Shown here: positions 21,601-33,700 of the stretch, piece after piece
Layout of the letters: each line of letters opens with the position of its first letter
How positions within the stretch are numbered: the first letter of the stretch is position 1
NCBI RefSeq assembly: GCF_950023065.1
Contig: NC_088681.1
Span: 46,782,836 to 46,846,835 of the forward strand
DNA from: Planococcus citri
Taxonomy: Eukaryota > Arthropoda > Insecta > Hemiptera > Pseudococcidae
Direction: 5' to 3'
Length of the DNA stretch: 64,000 bases
The notes under the pieces: model-generated
Databases searched by the model: none
The model's input: the letters and a program-made list of their open reading frames with translations, nothing else
Told to the model about the DNA's origin: nothing
Translations under genes and position numbers: made by a program

Positions 21601-23575
21601 GTTCAAAGCTGAATTTACCTATGCAGAGGTAACAAAAGGCCAACTTGATGGAAATTTGCTGTAAAATTTTATCAGATGAACATTTTTCCAACTGTTTAGA
21701 AACGCAAAATTTCATTTTCTTTTTTTAACAACTTCGACAACTCGCAAGGAAACATTTTACATCTCATCAAAATGGGAATGAAATAGAGTAAAATAACGTC
21801 GAGATTTACGATTTTGATCGAATTTCATTTTGGAATTTTAGGAAATTTGGTTCAAGTGTAAAAGCTGATGCTGTTTCTATGAAGCATCGCGGGGGTTTTC
21901 AACAGAAAAAATTTAAATTTCAGAAGACACAAAGACTTTTCTGGAAAATATATCAATTTGAATTTTCAATCTCGTTGATAATTTTCCTTTTGGAATTTGT
22001 TTTTTTCTTAAATTTTCTCAATTCTTACTTTGGAATTAAAAACTTACATCTCAATTTCTCTTTCAAATTCCAATGTAGGATTTCAACCAATTTTCAAAAA
22101 AAAAAAAAAAATGATCATGTCAAACTGCTTTTTAGCATAATTTCTCCCTTTCAAAAACAAAAAAATATCATTTCATTCAAAGAGGACATTTTTCAAAATA
22201 GGTACATTTGTTAATTCTCAAAAAATTTCAATGAATTTTAATTTTTATAATTTTTGTAGAAAATAAAATCCCAAAATGAAATTTGATCAAATTGAAAACC
22301 CTGATGTTATTTTTCCTTATTTTATTTCAATTTTGCTAGGATACAAAAATATTCCCTTTTGAGCTGTGAAAGTTGTTGAAAAAAAGTGCTGAAATTTTGT
22401 GTTTTGGAGCATTGAATTTTTCCTTTGGGGTTCTTAGGTACCTATTAAAAAATTGATAAAAATGATCGAAAATTTTTTCCAGTTGATAAAATTTTATATA
22501 GCAAGTTTCTGTCAACTTGGTTTTTTTGTTTCCGTCTGCATCTGTCAATTTGGCTTTGGCAATCAACATAATCTTTTGGAAAAAATTGAGGAGAATCCTC
22601 TATTTCCAAAATGAGTAATCACTCGAATAAAACATTTTTAAAAATAGGTATCACAATTTGACTGTCCAGTGCAAATTTTTGCGTAAAAATTTATGAAAAT
22701 TTATCGTTTAATTTTCTCTCGGGCATTAAGAAGTGAAGAAATCAGTGAAAAAATCAAATTTTCAAAAAAGCTATCATAACGAGCAATTTTTTCGGCAAGA
22801 CATCGTCTGGTATTTCTACATGATCACTCAACTCGGAAACAATCACAATTTGACCTTTTTGGAGCCTCCAGAAAATTTACATATTTCTCTAAAAATTTAC
22901 AAATCACTCTAGAAAGAGCAAAAATGAACTTTAGCACCTATAACATTAGCCGGTGCTTATTCGACACTCTCCATATTCTTAATTATTGAATTAGTCAAAA
23001 GTTCATCACTTTTGAACTAGCACTCTTGAAATTTCGCGATAATGACCCAAAACGAACCAGAAAGAGCTCAAAAAATACCGATCAAAGTTATAGGTCCTTG
23101 ATTTCATTTTTGACTTGAAGTTTCATGAAGAAAAATTGAAAATTTGTTGGAAACTCCAGAATGGCTCAAAAAAAATCAGTCTTGGCAGCTAAAATTTTGA
23201 TTGTGGGAGTTTCAGACCATGCCTTTCCTAAAAATCGCAGTCCTGTTCAAATTGTAGGCAAACATAGATGCTTTGAAAGGTTCCTTTGTGAGTCGAAAAA
23301 AATGTTGTTGAGCTCTTGTTACAAAACGTTTAATGTAATTGAATTTTTCTCTTACTATTAAAAATCTATAAGTTTTTTGGAAAATAATTTTCCACGATTC
23401 TTACCAGTTTTCCTGATAAATTTTTCTAGTGTTTTTCAAATTCGTGTCATGAATTATTATAACTTCAGAAAGTAGAAAAGAAGAATACTCTTAACTAACG
23501 CAATTTTTAAAAAAATCGTTATTTTTTGGGTTTCAAAATGACGACTACTAATAGATATAATACCCCATAATACCC
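21600..23575. other. AT-rich stretch with repeat fragments
   Basis: No gene seen. About 22,836-23,160 resembles the CTGGAG-word foldback family (GGAGCCTCCAGAAAATTTAC near 22,860). A C run lies at about 23,573-23,583. Confidence 0.4.
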
Positions 23576-23954
23576 CCCCCCCCACCAGTATAAATTTGGA
23601 ATTGAGATAGATTTCATAATATTTTGTTTGTATTATTATAGGGGATGAGGAGACATTTTTTCAAAAATGTAGCAAGTAAATCTGTTGAAACTGCTTCTAA
23701 AGTTGATTCATTAATTTTACAAAATTCTCTGATTTTTAAAGTCAAAAATTCTAATATTGTATATATATTTTTTTAGTTATTTCGAGGGGTGGGTGGGATG
23801 GCTTTGTGCTTTTTCTTGATAGGCTATCTTTAAGAAGAAGGCCAATAACCTCCCCTTATGTGCATTTCTTGAATTAAATTGTATAGTCTTATAATTGGCT
23901 TTATTTTCATGTTTTGAGTTGATTTTTCGAAGTATGTAAGTATTTGTAATTAAT

Positions 23955-24036
23955 ATTTTGATGTTTTTCGTATGTTGCAGGTATGTTTTGCGTTCATTAC
24001 ATATTATATCCATTGTTTAGAAATAGAGTAAGTAAC
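23955..24036 (+). other. Candidate recursive splice site and RS-exon
   Basis: A T-rich tract is followed by TATGTTGCAG/GTATGTTTTG, so a 3' splice site is directly fused to a 5' splice site at 23,980/23,981. That is the arrangement of a ratchet (zero-length exon) site. A second, stronger donor, AAATAGA/GTAAGTAACG, follows 47 nt later at 24,028. The 47-nt stretch is open in one frame. The pyrimidine tract is only moderate. Chance occurrence is possible. Confidence 0.3.
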
Positions 24037-26200
24037 GAAATTTTTAAAAATATTGTATTGTTTCTGAAAAAGAAAGTTATATTGTACTTGTACCAAAATT
24101 CTGCCCATACCCTTGAAATGTGAGTTGAAAATGCTATAATTCTTCCGCAGTATTATTGAATATCTCTATGCTTGTATGAAGAAAAAGTAAACGGTGACTT
24201 TTGTACATGACGAAATTTGTCACATAAACCCATTTCTCACATAATGCTGCCATGTTACTTACCTATGTTCGAAAAAATACACTTGGCAGTTCAAGTGACA
24301 AGACAGAAGAACACAGGCAGAATAGGGTGCTGTATTATATGGTTAATCTTTTAAAGACATGATTTACGTAAGTGCTCGTCAAATTAACTGTTATTGAAAT
24401 TTTTCTAAACGATAAAAAAATGTACTCGTGCATTCGTGGGAAAGTTACTTCGCTTATCGCTTCTTACCTAGTTAATTTTTTTTTCGCTAAATGACGATCG
24501 TAATTTTTTTTCAGAGACGTTCGTTTTGTCTACATTGATTCGAAAGTTTTTGCCAAGGTGAAATACCATTGTATATAATAAGTATTACGTATTTTTGGAT
24601 TGGGTAAAGAGAAGGCGAAATTATGAAAAAGGGAAAACTCTTCATCATAACGTAACCGCATTCTGAGATGGAGTTGGTGATTTGTTAGAAAAATCTCCTC
24701 TCTTGTGGAGAAGTTGAGACCATTGTTGCCAAATTTTGCGGAAACTTGCATGTTTTTTTTTTCACTGAGCCTATCTATTTTGAAATAAAAAATTCTTGAG
24801 TAAGTATAATAAACGAATAGAAAATGTATAATTTTCCATCTTAATCAAAATATAGCTCTACGGTATTCAGACGTACTTTACTTATAAAACACAACAGTTA
24901 GTTACGTAAAAACATTGATAATATGTAGGCACTGGTGTTTTTATACACGCACGGTCGTATATTTATAGAAAATTTCATACACTTACTTGGAATAATTATA
25001 AAGTTTCTCCAACAAACCGAGAAAATTGTGCATTATTAATCACTCGATCGTGATTGTTTGTGCTGTCGAAGTTGTGAGGTGCATCTCATATGTAGTACTT
25101 GATTAAAAATAAACACCACTGAAATGGATAAGACGACAACGACGACTAGAATTAAAACCAAGCCTGACATTTATTGGAAAACATACCAGCTTAAAGTTTA
25201 ATGTGTTTTTATCCCCTGCACATCCCTTCTATAAGTCAGCGGTTAATGGAAATATGAAAATGGCTGGAAATTTGTCCCGAGAGTGTTTTGAAATATGCAT
25301 AAATCTTTAATTAGTTTATATAGTACCTACCTAATTATTACTATGTGGCGGTAAATACAAGACGGGTTTTTAATCACTGGTGCTGGGTGGTGTCAAAAAA
25401 CTATGATAGTTAATTTTTAATTACTTGTAGGTATTCAATCTTTATGATAAGTCTGCACTTTGGTTCCAATGCATGTAACTTTTTGATCATCTGAAAGTCT
25501 GTATCAATGATACTGCAGCAAAGCACATCCTATTTTTACAAGATTTTTAAAACCGTCTCAGGGTTCACACTACTTATGGCAGCTGTTTGAAACCATTGGC
25601 CCCAGAAAGGTCTGAAGAAGTTTGGCAATGCAAAGGTGGATCGTGAAAAAAAAATGTTTTAAGGATTTTGAGCACATTCAATGGAGATCTTTATAGCTAT
25701 TTTTGGAGTTGAACGTCACTCAGAAAACATTTCAGTTCTGGAGCCTCTAGAACAAGAACTACCTACAAAAAAATTTGAGATTTTTTTCAAAAGTTATATT
25801 AAATTCGGCTCAGCTCAAAAAATATCATTCCATCCCAGTAATGGGTTCCACTATTTTCTGTGGTCAAAACTTTCAGAAATCCTTGCTTTTTTATTCCAAA
25901 TTTTCCAAAAAGTAATCAGTTGCTTACCAAAATTTTGACAAATTTACTTTTCAGTTTTCTTCTCAAGATTATGATGAAAAATCTAGAACTTTACTCTTTT
26001 GTGAAAACTTTAGATACTTACCTGACTTTTTTGTAAGAATTGTAATCAAGCTTCTATTAAAGTTTGATAAGGTTGTAGAAAAATCTTTCTTGTTTTGGTC
26101 AAAATTGAAAATAATTTTACTTGTTTGAATGAACCAAAACTGTTGAAAGCTGAAAACCAGATTTTTGGCAAAATTTTGCCATAAAACTTTTTTTTTACAT
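24036..26200. other. AT-rich unique sequence, no gene seen
   Basis: No conserved frame or element with ends. A fragment with GGAGCCTCTAGAA near 25,739 may belong to the CTGGAG-word family. Confidence 0.45.
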
Positions 26201-26204
26201 TTTT

Positions 26205-26725
26205 CAAAATCAAAACTTCAAAAGTTATTTTAAAAAAACTGTTGTTGTAGCCAACATTTTCAGAAAGTGAGAATTTTGTATGTAAAAGTTGTCGACCATA
26301 AGTATATAAATGGACAAATAATTCAACATTGAAAAATTGCCTAAAGTAGGCGGCTACATTTCGGATGCAGAATCCAGGAAACCTTGTGCGCATGCGTCAA
26401 ACTTAAGTGTGCTGATTGATCAGGGTCCCGTGTCCGATGCTGGTGGAGAGAGAGATGGTTCAGAATTGTAACACAGTCAACGTCATCCTGTAGCACAACC
26501 AACCATTTTGTCAACACTAGTAAACTTGTGCATGTGCAGACCATTTCCTGGATTCTGCATCCAAAATGTAGCTGTCGAAAATTCCATTTTGAATTATTCA
26601 TGCATTTACATATACAGTCGATGATAAATGTAAGCTTTTTTGTCGCAAAAAATGGGTGTTTTGTTGTCAAAATTATTTTTAAAATGTGGTTTTTCCTGAA
26701 TTTTAGAGCGTTAGAAGGCGATTTA
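26205..26725. mobile_element. Foldback element with CCTGGATTCTGCATCC arms
   Basis: The tract at 26,351-26,382 (containing GGATGCAGAATCCAGG) is mirrored at 26,541-26,573 (CCTGGATTCTGCATCC), with centre near 26,462. Weaker matching continues outward on both sides for about 150 bp (ATAATTCAACATTG near 26,319 against TGAATTATTC near 26,591). Frames on both strands are by-products of the symmetry. Ends are indistinct. Confidence 0.65.
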
Positions 26726-26739
26726 TAATCACTCATGAG

Positions 26740-27299
26740 TGCTATATCACAATTAATTTTACATTGGTTGAAATGGGGTGGTCTAGGGACAAGAGGAAAT
26801 CAGCTTTATAATGAGCTTTTACTGTATTAAAAATGATGTCAAGCATGGAAAACCTCATTAAAATCGGTTAAAAATGGCAGCATTATCTGATGCTCCAATC
26901 ACAATAACGGATGAAATTCCTATGTAAGTAGATATAAGAGATTGGAACTGAATAATTTTAATAACATCAAGTGATTGATTGCAATTGCATTACCCACTGG
27001 GTATAATTACTCGTATAAGAGACTTTCACTATAATTTTGTTTCAAAAGTGCATACAATGTATGATCTATTTCATGATGTTTACAATCTCTTGTTATAATT
27101 TTCTAGTCTATTGACATAAAATCTCAGCAAAAACACTTGTTGTATTAACCCACCGACCCCAAGATGGTGAAAATTGTCACAAACTGGGTTCTTCCTGCGA
27201 TTGCTCCACAGGAACGACCAATAGGGTAGTAATGACTCCTGGTCCTGGTACACATGCGTGTATGCTCTGTCGTTCATTTGCCGTGTGGAGAAGGTTGCA
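26740..27299. other. Spacer, no gene seen
   Basis: AT-rich to about 27,120, then a more balanced patch (27,120-27,295) with the words CACATGCGTGTATGC and GACCCCAAGATGG that does not resemble its flanks. It could be a SINE or decayed retrocopy, but I recognise no tRNA-like head. Confidence 0.3.
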
Positions 27300-27301
27300 T
27301 A

Positions 27302-27569
27302 CTTTTTTATTTTAAGGGGCAGAATTAAAAAAGAAAACAGTTTGTACAGGCCAGAAGCTCAAATTTTTTGCCCCTTAAATAAGTTAAATTAAAAGGATAG
27401 GCAAATTGCTGTGCATAAGCAAGTTGGACATGGACACACAATTGTCAGTGAGGAGTCAAAATGATTTCACTTGTTTTTAATTTTTTTTTTTAAATTTAAA
27501 AAATAAAGAATCGATAAATGTGGAAATTACAAATTTTTTAAAACATATTTGCCCCTTAAAATAAAAAAG
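27302..27569. mobile_element. TA-flanked MITE (268 bp)
   Basis: A perfect 20-bp terminal inverted repeat, CTTTTTTATTTTAAGGGGCA, with TA on both outer edges (27,300-27,301 and 27,570-27,571). TTTGCCCCTTAAAT recurs internally near 27,369. Consistent with a Tc1/mariner-type non-autonomous element. Confidence 0.85.
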
Positions 27570-27954
27570 TAGGCAAAATGCTCAACATGAGAAATTAATG
27601 GTACAACCTCTACGCACCCCCTCTGGATATCCCAATGCCAAACCATATTTTGTTCTGGCGCAGGAAAATTTATTAGTTAACGACATTTTTGTAAGTCCCA
27701 GGAGCCGGGTTAGTATAAAAATCATTTATGAGGTCATTCTGGTTTTGCTCCTGTAAATATTTTGAATATTGCTTCTGGTTCTGTTCTACTCCTCAAAAAT
27801 TTTCCAAAAGCAAGGGGGGTTTTGTGTTCTTGTTTGGTTCCACCCTGGTGAATGGTGAAATCTTTATCTATGTAGAAAATGGTGCAATTTATGTACTTAC
27901 TTAATCTAACAGTAAGAGTACTAAACTAATCTATTTATTTTTCATGTCAACATA

Positions 27955-28110
27955 AAATATCGCTGTTGATGTTGATGTTAAATTCAACATCAACAAAAAC
28001 ATCCTCAATATCATCAATCATCATCATCATCATCATCACAATTTTTTAAAGTTCAAAAATCATTGAAAAGATGGAGGCTGATGTTGATGGATCAACGAAC
28101 ATTTACTTTC
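27955..28110. repeat. TGTTGATG word cluster with (ATC)n microsatellite
   Basis: TGTTGATGTTGATGTTAAAT meets its inverse ATTCAACATCAACA, forming a short palindrome at about 27,963-28,003. A (TCA)n run follows at about 28,014-28,038, and then further GATGTTGATG words near 28,080. Confidence 0.75.
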
Positions 28111-28153
28111 ACAAGGACAATCATCAACACTGCAGCTCATGAAAAGAAAAAAA

Positions 28154-28907
28154 CAGGCTTGTTAACCGAAAAAAAATTTCTGGTCAAGGTTATGGTTGAA
28201 AAGTGACAAGAAATTCAAAATTTAGGTTAAAGGTTACGGTACAGGTTACAGTTATTGGTGATCATTTTTTTCGGTTAATGGTCAAGGTTAAGGTTACAAT
28301 TTTTGCTGGTAATTTTTCCAGTTGAGCTTAAAATTTTAGTTAATGGTTAAAATTACAGTTGAAAATTTGAAAAATTTCTAGAACTTTTCTTTGAGTTCGA
28401 AATTTTTGAAGTTGAAAAATTGAAAAACTGGTAAGTAACATTTGAACTCAAAATTTAACAATTTTTTTCAAGAAACAATTCTTTATCATCTCTTATCATT
28501 AAAATATCATTTAAGATTGAGCCTTAATAGTTTAATGATGAGTAATGAGTAAGATGCAACTATAGTTTCAAATTTTTTAAACTTTCTATTCACGTTCTTT
28601 TATTTCATCTTTTGATCATTTTTTTGATTGAAATTTCAAATCACTACAAATCACATTGAAAAAACCGCAGATATAAAGAAATGAAAAAACAGCACTTTTC
28701 AGTTTTTTTTCAAAGTTCTAACCAGTTTTTCTCTAAAAATTTTTGGCCAAGGTTACGGTTCATTTTGATCTCAGAAAATAGTTAGGGTTATGGTTATGGT
28801 TAGTGATATTTCTAAAAAAATTTCTGGTCAAGGTTAATTTTTTTTTGGTTAATTTATTGGTTAATTTGCGGTTACAGTTAATGGTTAAAAACCGGTTAAC
28901 AAGTCTG
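28154..28907. mobile_element. hAT-like element filled with GGTTAAC/GGTTAAGG words
   Basis: Terminal inverted repeats CAG(G/A)CTTGTTAACCG bound the element, one mismatch in 15 (28,154-28,168 and 28,893-28,907). The interior is dominated by degenerate GGTTAAGGTTACGGTTA words, which echo the GGTTAAC inside the terminus. Length and CAG ends fit hAT, but the flanking octamers are only partly similar in A-rich sequence, so the 8-bp duplication is not established. No transposase. Confidence 0.65.
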
Positions 28908-28944
28908 TGAAAAACTGGATAATTGTAGCAATTTTTTCAGGAAA

Positions 28945-29383
28945 TCTTTGCTCCAGTCAGCGGTTATTCAAGAGTTGTGATTCCCATGTTTTTCTTTGTC
29001 ACTCATCATATTTTTCAAGGTCATCACTTTTTGTTCTGGTCAACAGTTTGAATAGTTATTCAAGAGGCCGAAGCTTTGATGGTTTTGTTTGTTACTCTAC
29101 AACATTAGATTTGTCAAGGTTATCTCATTGTTCTAGACCGCCAATACATATAGTTGAAGTTCTTCAAGAAGTGGGAACCTCAAAGGTTCTGCTTGTCATC
29201 CTGCATTATATTTTTCTAGGTCATGTCATCTCATATTGTTCCACTCAACATTATTATTCAATGTGTGAAATCCTCCAAGGTTTTGTTTGCTACTCTGCAT
29301 TGGTGTTTGTCAAGGTCATTCTGTATTGTTCCAGTCCACTTACAAATGCAGGTCAAGGTTGCAACTACATTGTTCCAATCTAG
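28945..29383. repeat. 92-109 bp tandem repeat, four units
   Basis: Units beginning near 28,987, 29,078, 29,187 and 29,279 share the pattern GGTTTTGTTTGCTACTCTGC, a T-rich middle, CAAGGTCAT, then TATTGTTCCAGTC. The open frame of 158 codons at 28,907-29,383 runs through the repeat, but I do not think it is a gene: the units are of unequal length and its amino-acid periodicity comes from the DNA repeat. Confidence 0.75.
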
Positions 29384-30600
29384 CTCCGTACAATCTATAA
29401 TTACAGGGTGAAAATAATCGTCACCAAATTGTGCGTGGTCAATGGTCCGGCAACCATAGCTGCAGCTTACATCCATTCAAAGACACTGCACGTTGCACCA
29501 ATTGAACCCCTGTGTAAAAGATTCTCTAATGCACACATGTAGAGAAAGCAACTAATTCGCGAGGAATTCCGTACCATGGCCAATATCTTTCTATGTTGTA
29601 GCCTTTTTTATAACGGTGCACAGATACGTTGTTGTAGTTTTCATATGTATGTGTGCACGTATATATATTGTACCAATACCCATACGGCCAACTACACTAA
29701 TACACATGCAGCACATTGCACACTAGGCACACAAACACACTGACTAGGACTAGGATAGTCAACAGTGGGCAAAGTACGTAGGTACGTTTGTGTGCTAATG
29801 TAAGTTGGTAAATTCATGTTTGTGTTGGTGTAGCTATGCAGATAGAAGGAGAAAAAACAGCAAAGTGAGATACACGAGCAAGGCGAGGGGGGAGCGTGTG
29901 ACTTGACAAGTTACGCTACTCTCACGGTGCAAGAATCGCATGACCACAGTGATACCCCTCCGCGGACTGCCCTTTCCGAAAAAAAAGAACATTCCAACGC
30001 TAAAATCTAAACGCCACGCATCTACGTACGTACAGAACAACTGATATATTACGAGTATCGAGAGTAGGCAAAATTTTCGACTCGTCGTGTGCTCTGCATT
30101 AATTGATTTTTCCTTTCCCTCTTGTTTCGAGTGACCGAAAAATGGTAGGTGATTTATTGAACGACATGATGTAAGTTACTTACTTACTAAAGTTTGGTTC
30201 GTTCGGGTGTTTTTTTTTCTATCTCTTTTCAAAACCATCCCAATGTGCTTAGAATGGTGGACTACAAAGGGTTCAATAATTATATCGTTCAAGGTTCACT
30301 TTGCTTCGTTGTTGGTGTCTTTTTCTATCATTTTGGTTTTAACGCACAGACTCTAATTTAGTACCCGCATTTATTATGTTTAAATGAAAATTACAATGCG
30401 TGTATCACTCTTCTCGATATTTATGATGATATATTTCTCTTTTCTGTAGTAGGATCATCCTATCTCATCTGTTGTATTTATCGAGCTGTATTGTCAGTAA
30501 AACAAAAACAAAAAGCTTGGTAAAAAAAAAAACTTGACTTTGATACCATCATACATTCAATTGATACCGAGGGTAGTAATTTCCATTTTTTTTTCACGTA
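29384..30600. other. Unique, CpG-bearing in part; no gene seen
   Basis: Contains CA-rich runs near 29,690-29,740 and a CpG-bearing patch near 29,870-30,060. Small frames are unrecognised. The terminus-like word TACAGGATGTTCC lies at 30,599. Confidence 0.35.
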
Positions 30601-31690
30601 CAGGATGTTCCATTTATACTGCTAGCTTTGTGTATTTCAAATTTTTTGATATACCTAACTATGTAGGTTCTCAAGACAAATGAAAAAAATTCTACAACGA
30701 AACTCGAAAGTAAAGAGGTCATGAGGAATTGAACTCTGAAAAAAAATGAATAATCTTCATGGGCACAAGATGAGGGATAACTCCGGGGGAGGGAAGAGGG
30801 GTTGTAACAATGTGAAGTGGGTACACTAGAAAAAATGATTAGGCACTTTGTCAAAGCAACAGATATTTCTTCTCTTTAGAGCAGTAGGGATGAAGCAATT
30901 TTTGAGGTTGAAAGTATGATGCCTAACGAATTTTATGTTTCTAACCTAATTTCTGAAATTTTGGGGGAACCGTAATTCTTGAACAATTTTCTGGAGATTC
31001 CTAAACTGCTCAAAACGATCCGAAATTGTTTCGAATCAGTTTAGAGTAAAAGGAGAGAGGCGTATCGATGGAGATAATGCGTAATATGCATTATTTCAGC
31101 TTCTGGCTGAATTTGAGATTTTTTTGTCATTTTTATTTCAAACCAAATTTCATTTCTCAAATTCCTCAAAATTCAAGAAAAAATCTCAAAAACGTGAAAT
31201 TTCGGATGATTGAATATTCTTGCATATTCTTTTGATTGATGGTTTTGTTTGAACCTAAAACTTTTAACCTTCTTTCCCAAGTTTTTGACCAAGGTCAATA
31301 AATTAGGTGGATATCAATACAACGAAAATTTATCTGTGAAGAACGAATATTCAATGTTAGAGGGGGGGGGAGGGATGTCCACATTTCTTCAGATTTTGTT
31401 CGTTACTCGAGAAAAAACGTTTGAAAACTTTTTTTTTAAATACGAAAGTTTAAGATTTTTTTTCTCAATTCATTTATTGATTGAGAAAAAATGGTTGAAA
31501 CTTGAAATTTTTAAAAGAAGTCGAGATTAAGTGGAAATCTTTAATGTTTGAGTTGAAGAATCAAGATTTCTTCCCAATATTTCTATATTTTTTGAAAGGG
31601 TTGGGTTAACATGTTGTCAATTATTTTCCCTCATTTATTAAATTTTTTTTGCATATTTAAATTTTCAAAAAATTGGAGGAGTGTCGAAAT
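30600..31690. other. AT-rich stretch with CTGGAG-family fragment
   Basis: About 30,935-31,170 reads as a diverged, right-arm-oriented copy of the 1580-3643 foldback (CTAAACTGCTCAAAACG near 31,002 and TTTCAGCTTCTGGC near 31,093). A G run is at 31,362-31,369. No gene. Confidence 0.4.
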
Positions 31691-31691
31691 T

Positions 31692-32705
31692 TTTTAGCGA
31701 ATCATTCGCGAACGAATTGATTAATTCATTACTTTATGAATCAATTTGTTCGCGAAGAAGTCACTTATAGGAATCAATTCATTCGCAAATGATTCACTAA
31801 AAATTATTTAATTCGTTCGCGAATAATTCAAAAAATTTTGTTTTTAATTCGTTGGTGAATGATTCACCAAAAATTATTCAATTGAATCAATTCGTTCGCG
31901 AACGAGCCCCTCTTACAAATCAGTTCGTTTGCGAATTATTTACCAAAAATGATTCAGTTCGTTCGCGATTGATTCACTAAAAATTATTTAATTCGTTCGT
32001 GAATGATTCAAAAAAATTTGTTTTTAATTCGTTCGTGTATGATTCACCAAAAATTATTCAAATGAATCAATTCGTTTTGCGAATTATTTACCAAAAATTA
32101 TTCAATTCGTTCGCGAATGATTCACTAAAAATTATTTAATTCGTTCGCGAATGATTCAAAAAATTTTGTTTTCAATTCGTTCGCGAATGATTCAAAAAAT
32201 TTTGTTTTCAATTCGTTCGTGAATGATTCACCAAAAATTATTCAATTGAATCAATTCATTCGTGAACGAGCCCTTTTTACAAATCAGTTCGTTTGCAAAT
32301 TATATTTGTATTTACCAAAAATTATTCAATTCGTTCGCGAATGATTCACTTAGAAATCGAACAGTTTGTTCAAACACAGTTCATTCATAAATGTTTTGAT
32401 TTGCTTGGAAACAGATCAATTTCTGATCAAAAGTTTCACAAAAGCCAAATCAATTCGTTCACAAATCACTCCCTTGAAAACTGCGTCAATTCATCATCAA
32501 TTAAAAAAACACGTGACATGTCGATATACCTACTCTTGCTACACAAAATGTATGTAGGTACGCCTTAGATGATTCACTAAGCAATCAATCAATTTATTCA
32601 ATCACCAATCGTTCGTAAATGATTCGATTCGATTCGCTTCGCTTGTAAATAGATCAATTGCTGTAAAAATTTTTCACAAAAAATGAATCAATTCGTTCGT
32701 ACGAT
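31692..32705. repeat. Minisatellite of AATTCGTTCGCGAATGATTC
   Basis: About 1 kb of degenerate units of roughly 30-40 bp built on AATTCGTTCGCGAATGATTC plus A(C/T)CAAAAATTATT. The core TTCGCGAA is itself palindromic, so each unit can fold. The centre is most regular and the right end (from about 32,340) is most degenerate. Short Ile/Asn/Ser-rich frames inside are by-products. Confidence 0.9.
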
Positions 32706-33700
32706 TTTTTTTTTAATTCTGTATCATTCTAGAATTTTTTTTTTCAAAAATCAAAATCCTGACGAAATATTATGAAATTTTGAGTGTTAATGTCAACGGA
32801 GCAAATAAACAACGTGAAAAAGTAAGGGAAAATCAGAACTTTCACGAATACTACTTTTTCAAAAAATGTACATATTTTAAATTTTTGAGTAGTGGTGGAT
32901 GGGGGGGGGGGGGGGGTCAGAAAGCGAAAATTTTAAAATGGTGAAACGTAGAACTTTTGGGCGATTTCCGCAACAAAAAAAAGCAGAATAGCAGGATTCA
33001 TGAGCTAGGAAAAAAAAGTAAGCCAAAAACTGGATAAGCAGAAGTGTTAGACCCTCTGTATAACTATCGTGCAAAAACCTCCAACTTGAAAAAAATTGTC
33101 TCCAGAATTTCCCATTTTGGAATTTTTTTCAACTCTAAAAATTTGAAAGCCTTTCAATCAAATTTAACGTTTTGTCATCGTCCGAAAAAATTTTCAAATC
33201 TGAATAATTCTTTAAAGCTTACTTCCAAAGTGAAGTTTTGGAATTTTTTATCATCATCATGCAATCCTTCAAGGTGTAAAATCATGCAACATTTTGATAA
33301 TGTCAAAGATAACTTTTCACCAAAAAGGTTCTCAGTTGGAAGGTGTGCCTACCCCTCTCCCCTCCTCCTTTACGCGCTTTTCAGGGCCTATTACCAATGA
33401 AAGTGTGTTTTTCATTGTAACATTCGCATAAAAAATAGCATATGTAACCTTCGTATCAACTATCAATTCAAGTTTGATTTTTTTTTTAATCCATTTTGGG
33501 ATAATTCCCCGACCAAACTGGAGTATAGAAATACAAAAATATTTTATTTAATTATTTTGAAAAAAAATCCCAGTTTCTTTAAACATTTTGGATGAATTTC
33601 TCGACCTTTTCAACTTCAAGTATATTCCTTTCGTAAAAAAAAATCAATCCAAGTCGAACTAAAATTTTATCCATTCGGCTAATAAATCTTCATATTATTA
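32705..33700. other. AT-rich spacer, no gene seen
   Basis: Contains a G run at about 32,900-32,916. A plus-strand frame of 118 codons (33,044-33,400) is AT-biased and unrecognised. Confidence 0.45.

Noticed and set aside
28146..28915. 8-bp target duplication around the GGTTAAC element
   Set aside because: Flanking octamers agree at only some positions and are A-rich, so the similarity is not better than chance.
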